Shown here piece after piece: positions 20,637 through 32,255 of a stretch of 64,000 nucleotides of DNA; within the stretch, counting starts at the first letter, position 1; the number at the start of each line of letters is the position of its first letter. The notes beneath the pieces were generated by a model. It was not told the DNA's origin and did not search any database. It was given only the letters and a program-made list of their open reading frames with translations. Position numbers and translations under genes: made by a program. This stretch comes from Symbiodinium natans (taxonomy: Eukaryota > Sar > Dinophyceae > Suessiales > Symbiodiniaceae), in the NCBI GenBank assembly GCA_905221605.1, contig CAJNDS010000234.1, positions 127,747 through 191,746 of the forward strand. The letters are read 5' to 3'.

Positions 20637-21363
20637 ATGAAGGCAAGTTCGGCGCGACGTGTCTTTCTCAGGCCAAATGCCTATACTCTTATCATACTGG
20701 TATCATACCGGTTGTGCTTTGGGATAATTCTGAACTTCCCTAAATCCTAAACCCTAAACCCTAAACCCTAAACCCTAAACCCTAAACCCTAAACCCTAAA
20801 CCCTAAACCCTAAACGCTAAACCCTTCTTCCTCCTAAGAGTTTTAAGCACAACCCAGCATAAACATGTCCTAGGAGCCCCTAGCCTAAACCCCCTCCAAA
20901 CCTGGCTCCACCCCTAGGGTTTAGGGTTTAGGGTTTAGGGTTTAGAGTTTAGGGTTTAGGGCTTAGGGTTGAGGGTTTAGGGTTTAGGGAAACCCCCGAC
21001 CCTGCAACCCCCCAACTTAACACTGGGTGAAAGGCCCCGCGCTTTGCTGCCAGTGGATTTGATGCCGAGGTGCGCGGGAAGGGTTCAGGCTTTCAAGGGC
21101 GAAGGTTCCCTTCTAGACCTCTCGGAATGGCCTACCCCAAACCTTAAACCCTAAACCCCAAACCCTGAACCCTAAACCCCAAACCCCAAACCTTAAACCC
21201 TAAACCCCAAACCCTGAACCCCAACCCCTAAACCCGCAAACGATTCCTGTGGCTCACTTCGGCTTGGTTCTGACTCGGGAAGGTAGGGGAAGTAGGTACC
21301 TTGTATCCCGCCGCCGGTGTCGCCCTTCGAGGGATGATGTAGGGATCGAATTCTGTAAACCCT
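20637..21363. other. CCCTAAA and TTTAGGG tracts with unclassified spacers
   Basis: CCCTAAA array 20738-20826, TTTAGGG array 20920-20990, degenerate units 21130-21235. Islands in between show no supported exon. Confidence 0.6.
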
Positions 21364-21517
21364 TCTTGAAGGTTCATGGGACTTAATAACCACTTATAAC
21401 TGTACTTATAACCCTACTTATAATTGGGATAACCCCTATAAGCCCCTTTAGGGGTATTATAAGTAGGGTTAGAAGTACAGTTATAATTGGTTGGTAAGTA
21501 CCAGGAACCTCCAAGTA
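21364..21517. mobile_element. Foldback D4
   Basis: CTTGAAGGTTCATGGGAC ... GGAACCTCCAAGTA outer arms, with repeated inverted TTATAACTGTACTTATAACC / GGTTAGAAGTACAGTTATAA inside. Confidence 0.7.
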
Positions 21518-21785
21518 TAAGTCGTCACAACCTTTGTACTCTAGACCTTCCAAGCTACGCAAAAACCCCATTGATGGTGAGCCCGCTTTGTGCGTCAGCA
21601 ATCCAGTGGGCAGTCTGCGGCAGGCCGGTGTGCGAAGGCAAAAATTAAGGCGGAAACGAGCCCACCGGAAAGACAAACAGCGACAAGCAACAAGAACCGC
21701 CACCCCAAGCCAATCCGTGAGCTCGCTCCCGCGTTGGCAATATGGCTCATTAAACTAGACAACGACCCGAAAAACATAGGAAGTT

Positions 21786-22155
21786 ACCCTAAACCCTAAA
21801 CCCTAAACCCTAAACCCTAAACCCTAAACCCTAAACCCTAAACCCTAAACCCTAAACCCTAAACCCTAAACCCTAAACCCTAAACCCTAAACCCTAAACC
21901 CTAAACCCTAAACCCTAAACCCTAAACCCTGAACCCTGAACCCTGAACCCTGAACCCTGAACCCTGAACCATGAACCCTGAACCCTGAACCCTGAACCCT
22001 AAACCCTGAACCCTAAACCCTAAACCCTAAACCCTAAACCCTAAACCCTAAACCCTAAACCCTGAACCCTGAACCCTGAACCCTAAACCCTGAACCCTAA
22101 ACCCTAAATCCTAAACCCTAAACCCTAACCCTAAACCCTAAACCCTAAACCCTGA
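21786..22155 (-). repeat. Long CCCTAAA array with a CCCTGAA block
   Basis: About 370 bp. A central block (about 21930-22090) is dominated by CCCTGAA. It lies upstream of the exon at 22175. The preceding 21535-21785 is unclassified. Confidence 0.95.
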
Positions 22156-22174
22156 GAGCCCCCTGAATTTTGAG

Positions 22175-22218
22175 GTCGCCGAGCTCCTTGCAACGCTGCA
22201 GCCGCAGCTCGGAGCGCT
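22175..22218 (+). CDS. Gene 2 exon 1 (first well-supported)
   Basis: Acceptor TTTTGAG|G, donor GCGCT|GTGTTT. VAELLATLQPQLGA, then two bases of a Leu codon completed by the next exon. TTTAGGG array starts about 15 bases after the donor. Confidence 0.65.
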
Positions 22219-25200
22219 GTGTTTGGGTGTAGGGTTTAGGGTTTAGGGTTTAGGGTTTAGGGTTTAGGGTTTAGGGTTTAGGATTTCCCCACCCAAAAAA
22301 AACAAAGCAAGAAACGTAAAGAAAATAGAAAAAGATAAACAAAAACAGAAACAGTAACAAGAGCTTAGGGTTTAGGGTTTAGGGTTTAGGGTTTAGGGTT
22401 TAGGGTGAATACTTGGAGGTTCATGGGTAGTTAGAAGTGAGTTTCAGCTACCCGAAATGGGGTTAGAAGTAGAGCTACCATGATTATGACCCTGCTTATA
22501 ACTGCCCATGAACCTCCAAGTACTCGATCCGAATCCCAAACTCGAAAAACCCTCAACTCTAAACGCACAGCATACCTGCAGCCAAAGTGTTTAGGGTTTA
22601 GCGTGCAGAACCGAAGAAGGAAGATACATGAAGTCATAGTAAGGACCCGTGTATTCTGGTTACAATGTTTCTTGGGCTGTCCGGGATCTTCCCTGAAGGT
22701 CCTCCTTCGAGGCCCCATTCAGACATCTGGCAGAATCCCCCTTTCCAGTAGGACACCGCGGCAGCCCACCATAATGCACCCTGAGCCCTAACACACCATA
22801 GCACAACCCCCTCATGAGCCCCCAGAAGCCCTCTTACCCGTATTCCCTTTTTCGTCAACCCTAAGCCCTAAACCCACAAACTCTAAACCCTATTATGGGT
22901 GTAGGTCCGCTTGCAAACTCTGTTGAGCTTCTTGAAGGGTATGTTCTTTGCTATCATCGTTCTCATTTCCCGAAGAGCCCTTAAAACCCCGTCTTGAAGG
23001 AATAGAATACTAAGGATCCCTATACAGATTAAGGCATATTCCTTAATTAAGGCATTTTGGGTTCTTTGTGGTATCAGCAGTAGTATTGTTCATTCGGCAA
23101 CTTGTCACCCTTGTTTTCGCGCTCGGGCTTGGATTTGCGGGCATGGCTTTGCAGCTCACCCACTTGGAGGTTCATGGGTAGTGAGCAGTAGCATAGTATT
23201 CATACCTAAACCTAAACCCTAAACCCTAAACCCGAAACCCTAAACCCTAAACCCTAACCCCTAACCGCTAACCCGTAACCCCTAACCCCTAACCCCTAAC
23301 CCCTAACCCCTAACCCCTAACCCCTAACCCCTAACCCCTAACCCCTAAACCCTAAACCCTAAACCCTAACTACCAATAAACCTCTTAGCAGGGAGCCCCG
23401 ATACCTCTTAGTTGAGGATTTGCTTTTAGTTAATGATCGTTAAAGAGTGACTCTAGGGTAGGTTCCTTAAGTAAGGGGCCGAGTTTCTTTGTCACTGTAA
23501 GGTGCATTCCTGAATCTCCGGGAGTTCAGGCACCCTAAACCCTAAACCCTAAACCCCCTAAACCCCCTAAACCCCCTAAACCCCCTAAACCCCCTAAACC
23601 CCCTAAACCCCCTAAACCCCCTAAACCCCCTAAACCCTAAACGCCGTTTGAGTTTTTGGGGAGTGAGGCTTCGCAGGGGCCTCTAGCTGAGTTAGGCTAG
23701 GGAAGGGATTACTTGAAAGCTCGTTTGACTCAGTGAGTAGGGTTAGTGAGGCAGGTTATTGGGATTACACCCCGGTTTCTAGGGGATAGTTAGTAGACTT
23801 ACTAAGTCAGAAGGGCTTCCAAGTAGAGTGTCTACAGCTCGACCCGTATTCTCTTGGAAGACTTGCAAAGAACTTGCACCTTGCGTTCGATGGTTTACCA
23901 CTGCATCACAATCCGGCAGGATAAGATTCTTTGCTATGCTTTCCGGTACGTAATTTTGCAATACGGAGCAGCAAACTCTGTCATGCATTGCCCGGTGTTG
24001 CTTTTGTGCTGGGACACGTCGCGAACTGGAAAGCTTTCCTGTATAGCGCAGGTTCTGGTCATAAAGCACAATCAGCCCCAAAGTATTGCAAGATTCGTTT
24101 GATAGCACGGGCTGGCAGACAAGTCATGTTTAAGTCCACGTTTCCATCACCGAAAAACTACCAGGTGCTGCCTGCCAAGGATGGGCAATGCAAGTGCCAC
24201 ATGTCAACCCCTAGCCAAGCAAATCGATAGTTCCTACTAAGTGCTCTGCATGTCTCATCACAATGTGCATATCTTTGCACGGCACAAGCCCGATGATGGG
24301 CTGAACCTGCGCAGCAATGCCTTTCCAAAGGTTTCTCAACCCTGTCTACAGCACTACAGCATGCTCACGTGGCCTCCTACAAGCTCGTTGTCTCCAGACG
24401 TGGGCTTTTGCTTCACCCGACACGCGACATTTTCGACAGCAGAGATTTTACATAAGCTTCTGGTTCTGTATCCGCCATGTGTACGGCTGGGGCAAAGGGT
24501 CTTGCACCATGGGCCGCGAACTCTTTTGTTGGACCCATCTGAAGTTCCGAACACGAAAGTAATGATGAGCGTCACAACTATCGAGGCAGTGAACGAATAT
24601 TTTCAGCCCTTACTTTCGCGACCTCTTCTGATCTGCTTCGGTAGCCTGATGAAGCAAAAAGGGGTGCTGTCTTCTGTTCATAGGTTACCCGGGGACCTAG
24701 TTCAGGAACGATGCGAGCCGTGCACAAGTCCAGGCGATCGCGAGGCATCCTTTGATTTCTGAGCTGGAGCGTAGACATTCGGATGCTGTTTTCGCAATAG
24801 TCAAAGATTGGAAATGCAGGGCTTAGGTTTGTCATAAACCATAAAGCATAGACCTGGAACATCCTGGAACCATAAACCTTAAGCCTTATATAAACCTTTA
24901 GACCTTCATACAGTATTCCCAATGTTTTCAAGACCTGAAGTTCACAAAACGTGTTTGACTTTGGAGAGGCCACGCGCCATCGTAAACTCGGGCTCAGGCT
25001 TCAGGGTTCATGGTTAAGGCTGTCCTGAAGGGAGTCGTAGTCTTCCGTCTTGACCTAACTCATTATGGAGGGCAGAACCCCATGGCATCCACCTTAAGCC
25101 TGCACGCGTGGGCTCGGAATCCTACCTAAAAACCGCAGGGACTCCAATACCCCTTTAGTTCAGGGATATTCTTTAAGATCTAATAGGGTTCCTTATACGG

Positions 25201-28200
25201 TTTCAGGAGTACTTAGGAGTATTGAAGTCTTTGAACCCTAAACCCAGTCCCTGAAATGCTAAACCGCAACCGCCTCAGCGTAATTACCCTATATAAACAG
25301 CTGAAGTGCCAGGGCCGTTCGCCGTGCGCTGGGTACCTCACTTCCGGGCGCAGCTGTGGAAGCCTTCGCTACCGCCAACCCGGTAGCCCGGCGTTTTGGG
25401 GTTCAGGGTTCAGTGTTTAGGGTTAGGATTCAGGGGTTAGGGTTCGGGGCTTAGTAATTTAGGGTTTTGGGTTTAGGCAAAAGGGTGTAGGGCTTAGGGA
25501 GCCCGGCGTTATATGGCGGTTCAGGGTACAGGGTCGGGAATTACGGAAGTAGCACTTCGAATTTAGATTTGGGACCCTTCACACCTTTACCACTATGTGG
25601 TACGTATGACCGTTATGGCTTGTTTGGCAGGTCTCTCCCTTTCGCAACTTTAAAGTGTTTTAGGATTGAAGAAGTCACGGGGCTTTCAAATTTTTGAGGC
25701 CTAAGCAGGTATGTGTGTGTGAACCCTGATTGTGAGCTAATCAGGGGTTTTGGCAGGACAAGCTTACAGGCGTGAACTTTTGTTGCCACGCATGGGGAAC
25801 TTCTCCAAATGTAGCGACCAGCGGACGTATGTTGAGTACTTACTGTACGCACACGACGTACACTTCACATTGTGAAGCTTGCCCGTGTTATTCACAGCTG
25901 TTGCTGCAGTCTGTAACTCGGATATAGGCTGTGGTTCGTGTTACCTTCATCGTCAGTATGATCTTCATCACGGCTGGAATTTGCCCTTCACGTTCTCGCC
26001 TAGGTCCCGTGAGCCCCAAGCCCTGCACCCCAAAGCCGGAAAGAAACCTAAAGAACAACTTTACGTTTTTCACGAAACTTTCAAAACCCTTACACCCCCC
26101 CCCCCAGTTATGAAGGAATAGACCAGAATAACAATTCAGGTGTTATTCCTTGGTTGGTACTGGGTCCCAAACCTGTGTCCCAGTCCCAACTTAGTGCTGT
26201 AGTTCAGGGGTGAGGCGGGCACCTTCACCAGGTTTCCGGCACCGCCTTCGGCGTTGCTGTTCCTGAAGTGGAGGTCGTGGTGACGCTGGATGCGAAGGTG
26301 CAGAGTGGAGGGTTGAGGGTTTGGGGTTTGGGGTTTCGGGTTTAGGGTTTAGGGTTTAGGGTGGAGGGTTGGGAGTTGAGATTTCGGGCTCCGGGTTTAG
26401 GGTTCTGGGTTCAGGGTTGAGGTTTTATAGGGTTCAGGCTTCCGGCGTGCTTTTCAGGTTGAGGGTGAAGGGTTGAATGCTCAGGGGCATAGAGTTGAGG
26501 GTTGAGTGCTTAGGCTGGGATAGCACGGAGGTTTTGGGGGTTAAGGGTCAAGGTTCTTCCGTGGTTCCACAGAAACCCTAAACCCAAGCCCTAAGTTGAA
26601 ATTCCTAATCCCTGAACACGGAATAAGGCTTAGGGCTGAGTAGGCCCGATGCGCGTGGCCACAACCCGTTCCCCCCGCAAAAGCCTAAGGGTTAGGCTTT
26701 CGCTAAGCCGGAAACCATAAACCCTAAACCCTAAGCCCTAAACCCCTTACCCCAGACCCGAAGCCCGCATGTCTGGGAGGGGCTAGCTGGGGCTTGGGGC
26801 CTCGGGTTTGGGGTTTCGGCTAACATCAGGGCCCAAACCCTAAGCCCAAAACCCTAATCATTGACCCGCGAGCCTCTCAAATTAAAAAAACAGCGGGTGG
26901 GGGGGGGGGAGGGTTTAGGGTTTAGGGTTTAGGGTTTAGGGTTTAGGGTTTAGGGTTTAGGGTTTAGGGTCTAGGGTCTAGGGTTTAGGGTCTAGGGTTT
27001 AGGGTTTAGGGTGCCACGCTCAAGTCCTATGGCCGCAAACGCGCTACCTTAGGAGGCACCCTAAGCTCCCCTACCCTGCCTTTTTTGACACAATATCACG
27101 GGGGGGGCTTGCGAAAATAGGGGACCCCAAAATATAGACTCCCAAACCCCAAACCCTAAACCCTAACCCCCCCCCCCCGCCTCCTCGAGGCTGCGTCTGG
27201 TGAAGGCGGCAAATTACAGAAGTCGATGATCCGCACATGCCAGGGTCCTGGAGCTGTTTAGGGTTTAGGGTTTAGGGTTTAGGTTTTAGGGTTTCGGGTT
27301 TAGGGTTTGGGGCTATAGGTCTTTGGGTTGGGGGACGCTCCTCACAGGGCTTAGGGTTTGACATTTAGGGCCTGTTCTTCTTTGGAGTCTGCCAGCATTT
27401 GGGGGGCTCATGGCAAATCCTAAATTAGGCCCGTTAGAGCTTTTAGGATCACCCTAAACCCTAAATCCTAAAACCTAAACCCTAAACCCGAAAACCTAAA
27501 CCCTAAAGCGTGCAGGGCTTTGGACCTCTAAGGTTTGCCATTTCGTTGACAGGGTCTACCTGGAGGTTCATGGGCAGTTATAAGTAGGGTTGTACAAATG
27601 CACCTGAAGAGGGTTTTTAAGCATAGTTCCCTTACTTGTACAGTACACCCCAAAAAGTTGGAAGCCTTTTCAAGGACAAGTAGTGCTGGGATTCCCTATA
27701 CTTTACCCTTAGGGATTGAGGCTATTGAGTTTCCAACTTTTTGGCTTCTACTGTAGCCCTACTTGTAACTACCCATGAACCTCGAAGTAGGACTTAGAGC
27801 TTTGGGCTTTCAAGCCGTTTCTTAGATGTCGATGTCGAGGGGTGTGGTCGTCCGCAACAGCAGATCGCGGAGGTAGTCTTTATTGATTTATGTTATTCTC
27901 GTTCTCCGGGTTTCGGACGTCAGTTTTTTGTTTCTACATCCTTAAGCCCTAAGCATCCCTAAGCCATACACCCTGAACCCTAAACCCTAGGTACTTAAGA
28001 GGGGGGTCCACTGGGGGGAGGAGGTGCCTCGGGACCCTTAGGCAAGCGTAAAGGGCCTAAGGGAGCTGACTCACAAGGCCCGCCCCCTAACTCCTGCAGA
28101 ATGGTCCTGCAGCTGAACTTCTAGAGACCCGACGGCCGAATTCCCAATCCCCAAAACTACCCGAAGCCCTTGCATCCCTAACCTCCTCAACTGCCCGAAT

Positions 28201-31200
28201 TTACCCTAAAAACTCGAAAGCCCCCAAGCCCGAACCTCAAACTACCCTAAGCCACCCTAAACTACCCTAAGCCCCCAAAGCCTAAACCCTAAACCCCAAA
28301 CCCGAAACCCGAAACCCTGAACCCTGAGCCCTAAACCCTAAACCCTAAACCCTAATCCCTAAACCCTAAACCCTAAACCCTAAACCCTAAACCCTAAACC
28401 CTAAACCCTAAACCCTAAACCCTAAACCCTAAACCCCAAACCCCAAACCCTAAACCCTAAACCCTAAACAGCCCTGAAGTACTCTAAGCCCCAAGCCCCC
28501 AAACCCGAAAATCAGCCGAGGCACCGACCGCCTCGTCTCCCAGGGATCCTTCAAGTTCAGGAAGGGAAGGGTTTAGGGTTTAGGGTTTAGGGTTTAGGGT
28601 TTAGGGTTTAGGGTTTAGGGTTTAGGGCTTAGGGCTTAGGGCTTAGGGCTCAGGGCTCAGGGCTTAGGGCTTAGGGTTTAGGGTTTAGGGTTTAGGGCTT
28701 TCTGGCTTAGGGCTTGGGGCTTAGGGCTGAGGGCTTAGGGCTTAGGGTTTAGGTTTTAGGGCTTAGGGTCCAGGGTCTAGGGTCAAATTAGGGTTTGGGG
28801 GACTTGGGGTTCAGGTCAAAGTTATGGGTTTGTTTAGGGTTGAGTTTAGGGTTCCGGGTTTGGTTTAGGGTTTGGGGTTTAGGGTTAGGCTTCTGGGGGT
28901 TGGGGTTTCCTACGACCCGACCCCGCTGCATACATATAGGTACCTGAGTTCGACAGGGCTTCTCGGTCCATGTTGTGCGACTGATCACAGTTCCTGGTTG
29001 GGCTTTCCCTACACAGACGGACGTGGCCTCTTCGCGTGTCGGACTTGTTTCATGGAAACCTGCTTGTCTCGGAGATCAGCATTGGCTGCCCACAGCAGCT
29101 GCACGGAGACGAGCCTGTGGATGTCTCCTCGCGCTTCACGCAGAAGGTGCCACACTCCCTTCTCTTCTGTCCTGCCAGAGGGACCCACCCGTCAGGTGGG
29201 CTGTTGTTGAAAAAGCCGTGAAACACTGTGAATACCGATGTTTTCGGTGGTAGGGCTCAAAGCCTAGCAAAACGAAACGTCTTGAGGCGCAACCCTAGCA
29301 AACGTTGTAAATCAAGATGTGTTAAGTTTCGAAAAATGCACGGGGGCAGAATTCGAAGTACCTTCCACGGCGTCGAGGCAGTCCGCCTACCGATAACAAC
29401 AATAACAACAACGACAGCGACCGCAACAGCCCAAGTAAGCATGACACTAGAACAACATGTAAAGACATTTCATGTTATGTCTGCTTTGAAAGTAAGTGTA
29501 GGATATAAAGGTGGATATCGGACATCCAAAGACGATTTTTGATCGTCTGACAAATGTTTTTAGTAGCAGCGCTTAATAAATAAACCCGAAAGGTCCCAGC
29601 CACAAATTTTTATGTATGCATCACCTCGTTACAGACTTGCGCTCCATGTATTGATGCTTGGGTCCCTGATACGGGTCCCACATTCAGTCCCTCAACTGAG
29701 GTTCAGGCTCCGCGCCCCTTCAAACCCTAACATGCCCTACATAAGGCTTTCAACATGAAGCTCCACAACCTGAAGCCCTACAACCTGCATGCAATGTTTG
29801 AAATGGTTAGAACTTGGGATGTCCCCCCTTATACTAGCAGTCCTTAGTGGAGCATATACGAAAATCCCGACAAAGGACTGCTAGTTTTGGGGTGGAACAT
29901 ACCAAGTTGTACCGATCGTGGAGGCCCCACGGGCCCATGAACTAGCTCGCCCCACGCGGCCGGAGCCTGAGCCCTAAACCCTAAACCCTAAACCCTAAAC
30001 CCTAAACCCTAAACCCTAAACCCTAAACCCTAAACCCTAAACCCTAAACCCTAAACCCTAAACCCTAAACCCTAAACCCTAAACCCTAAACCCTAAACCC
30101 TAAACCCTAAACCCTAAACCCTAAACCCTAAACCCTAAACCCTAAACCCTAAACCCTAAACCCTAAAAACCCTAAACCCTAAACCCTAAACCCTAAAAAC
30201 CCTAAACCCTAAACCCTAAACCCTAAACCCTAAACCCTAAACCCTAAACCCTAAACCCTAAACCCTAAACCCTAAACCCTAAACCCTAAACCCACAGCTG
30301 CTGTTGCCAGGCGCTCCGCCTTCCGGGGACCTGAGCCGAAGGTGACTCTCATCGCCCCAGCCGAACAGGCCTCCGAAGACCCCGCTTGGAGGCTTAGGGT
30401 TTAGGGTTTAGGGTTTAGGGTTTAGGGTTTATGGTTTGGTGTTTAGGGTTCATGTTGGGTAGTTATGAAGTAGGGTTAGAATTGCGCTAAATAGAGTTTG
30501 AAGTATGATTACCATAAAATTAACCCTACTGGTCGTTCTCGGTAGGGTTATACGTGCACTGAATAGGTGTATAAGTATGATCACCGTAACCATAACCTTA
30601 CTGCTACTGTACACTCCAAAAGTAGGGCATTTGGGTAGTTATGAGTAGGGTTATCAGTACAAGAAATAGAGTTAGAAGCATGATTGCCATAATTGTAGCC
30701 CTACTGAATACTTCTCATGAGCCTCCCAGGAAGCCTGAAGAGTTCAGGGCCTTTACGGGTAGTTTGGGGATTTGTTTTAGGGTTTAGGGGCGCTTGTTTT
30801 TGTTTTTTTGGTGTGTGTGTGTGTGTATAGGTTTTTTGGGGTTTAGGGTTGAGGGTTTTCGGGGTTTAGGGTTTTGGGGTTCAGGGTTTTTTGGGGTTCA
30901 GGGTTTTTTGGGTTTAGGGTTTCGGGTTTAGGGTTTGGGTTTTTGGGGTTCAGGGTTTAATGTTTAGAAGGCCCGCAAGCCCTGAAACCTTAGTACCCTA
31001 AACCCTGCTCAAGCTGAAGGCTTGATGTCGCAGGGGCCATACTTTAAGTCTACCCGACTATAATCCCAGTAGCCCACCTAACTAACCCTACTTCCGCGGT
31101 CAAATGAGCCTCCAAGTAGAGGCCAACTCCAAAACGCACACCCGATGGGTCGAAGTGTGGTATCTATGCTTGTCGCCCTGTTTAGGGTGCTTGCAAGCCT

Positions 31201-32216
31201 TCTTAACCTCCAAGTATGAACCTTAAACCCGACACCCGGGACCCGAAACCCTAAATCCTCGCAACTGGAACTTCGGCGTCTTGATCTCGGGGTGATGACG
31301 TGCCCTCGGTTCCATGCAAGCCATGTGTTCGGTAGGCTGTGGGGTTTTGGATGTTTAGGGCTTACTTAGACCCCGAAATTGTTAAGCCCTAAACCCTAAA
31401 CCCCAAAACCTAAACCTTAAACCCCGAACCCTAAACCTTAAACCCTAAACCCCAAACCCTAAACCCTACACCCTAAACCCTTAAACCCTAAACCCTAAAC
31501 CCTAAGCCAGCTACAGGGCAGCATCCCCTTCAACTTGGCCGTCAACGCCTCGACGCCCAGTCGCGCCTCGCTGCTGTTCGAGGCACTCTCCGTTCCTAAA
31601 CCCCAAACCCCAAACCCCAAACCCCAAACCCTAAACCCTAAACCCTAAACCCTAAACCCTAAACCCTAAGCCCTAAACCCTAAGCCCTAGGCCCTAAACC
31701 CTAAACCCAAAACCCTGAACCCTGAACCCCCTTCCCCCACCAAAAAAACAACATCTCTTTGGAAACCACAGATCCCAGAGACTCCAATACCCCTGAATGA
31801 AGAAACATTTCCCTTAAACCACATAGGAAGCCTCTTCTCCCTCTAGCCCTAAACCCCAAATTCTAAACCCTAAACCCGAAACCCAAAACCCTTAGTTCAG
31901 TAACATTCCTTACTGGTTATAATAGGGGGCACTATAATACCTGTTAAGGACTGTTAGTATAAAGGGGAACATCCGAAACCCTAAACCCTAAACCCTAAAC
32001 CCCAAACCCTAAAGCCTAAACCCCAAACCCCAAACCCTGAACCCTGAACCCTAAACCCTAAACCCTAAACCCTAAACCCTAAACCCTAAACCCTAAACCC
32101 TAAACCTTAAACCCTAAACCCTAAACCCTAAACTTTGCCCTAAACCCTAAACCCTAAAGCCTAAACCCTCAGCCCTCAACCCTAAACCCCAAACCCTGAA
32201 CCCTGAACCCTGAACC

Positions 32217-32255
<39 letters not shown>

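Larger units (their letters stand above)
22219..25312 (+). other. Gene 2 intron 1: D elements, repeat variants and 1.3 kb of unclassified sequence
   Basis: Contains TTTAGGG arrays (22226-22285, 22367-22407), foldback D5, a single D arm (23161-23196), a CCCCTAA array, a CCCCCTAAA array, a decayed B copy (about 22986-23072), unclassified DNA 23640-24980 and foldback B6. The unclassified part has open frames on both strands (for example 24241-24762, GTG start) with no recognisable product. Confidence 0.55.
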
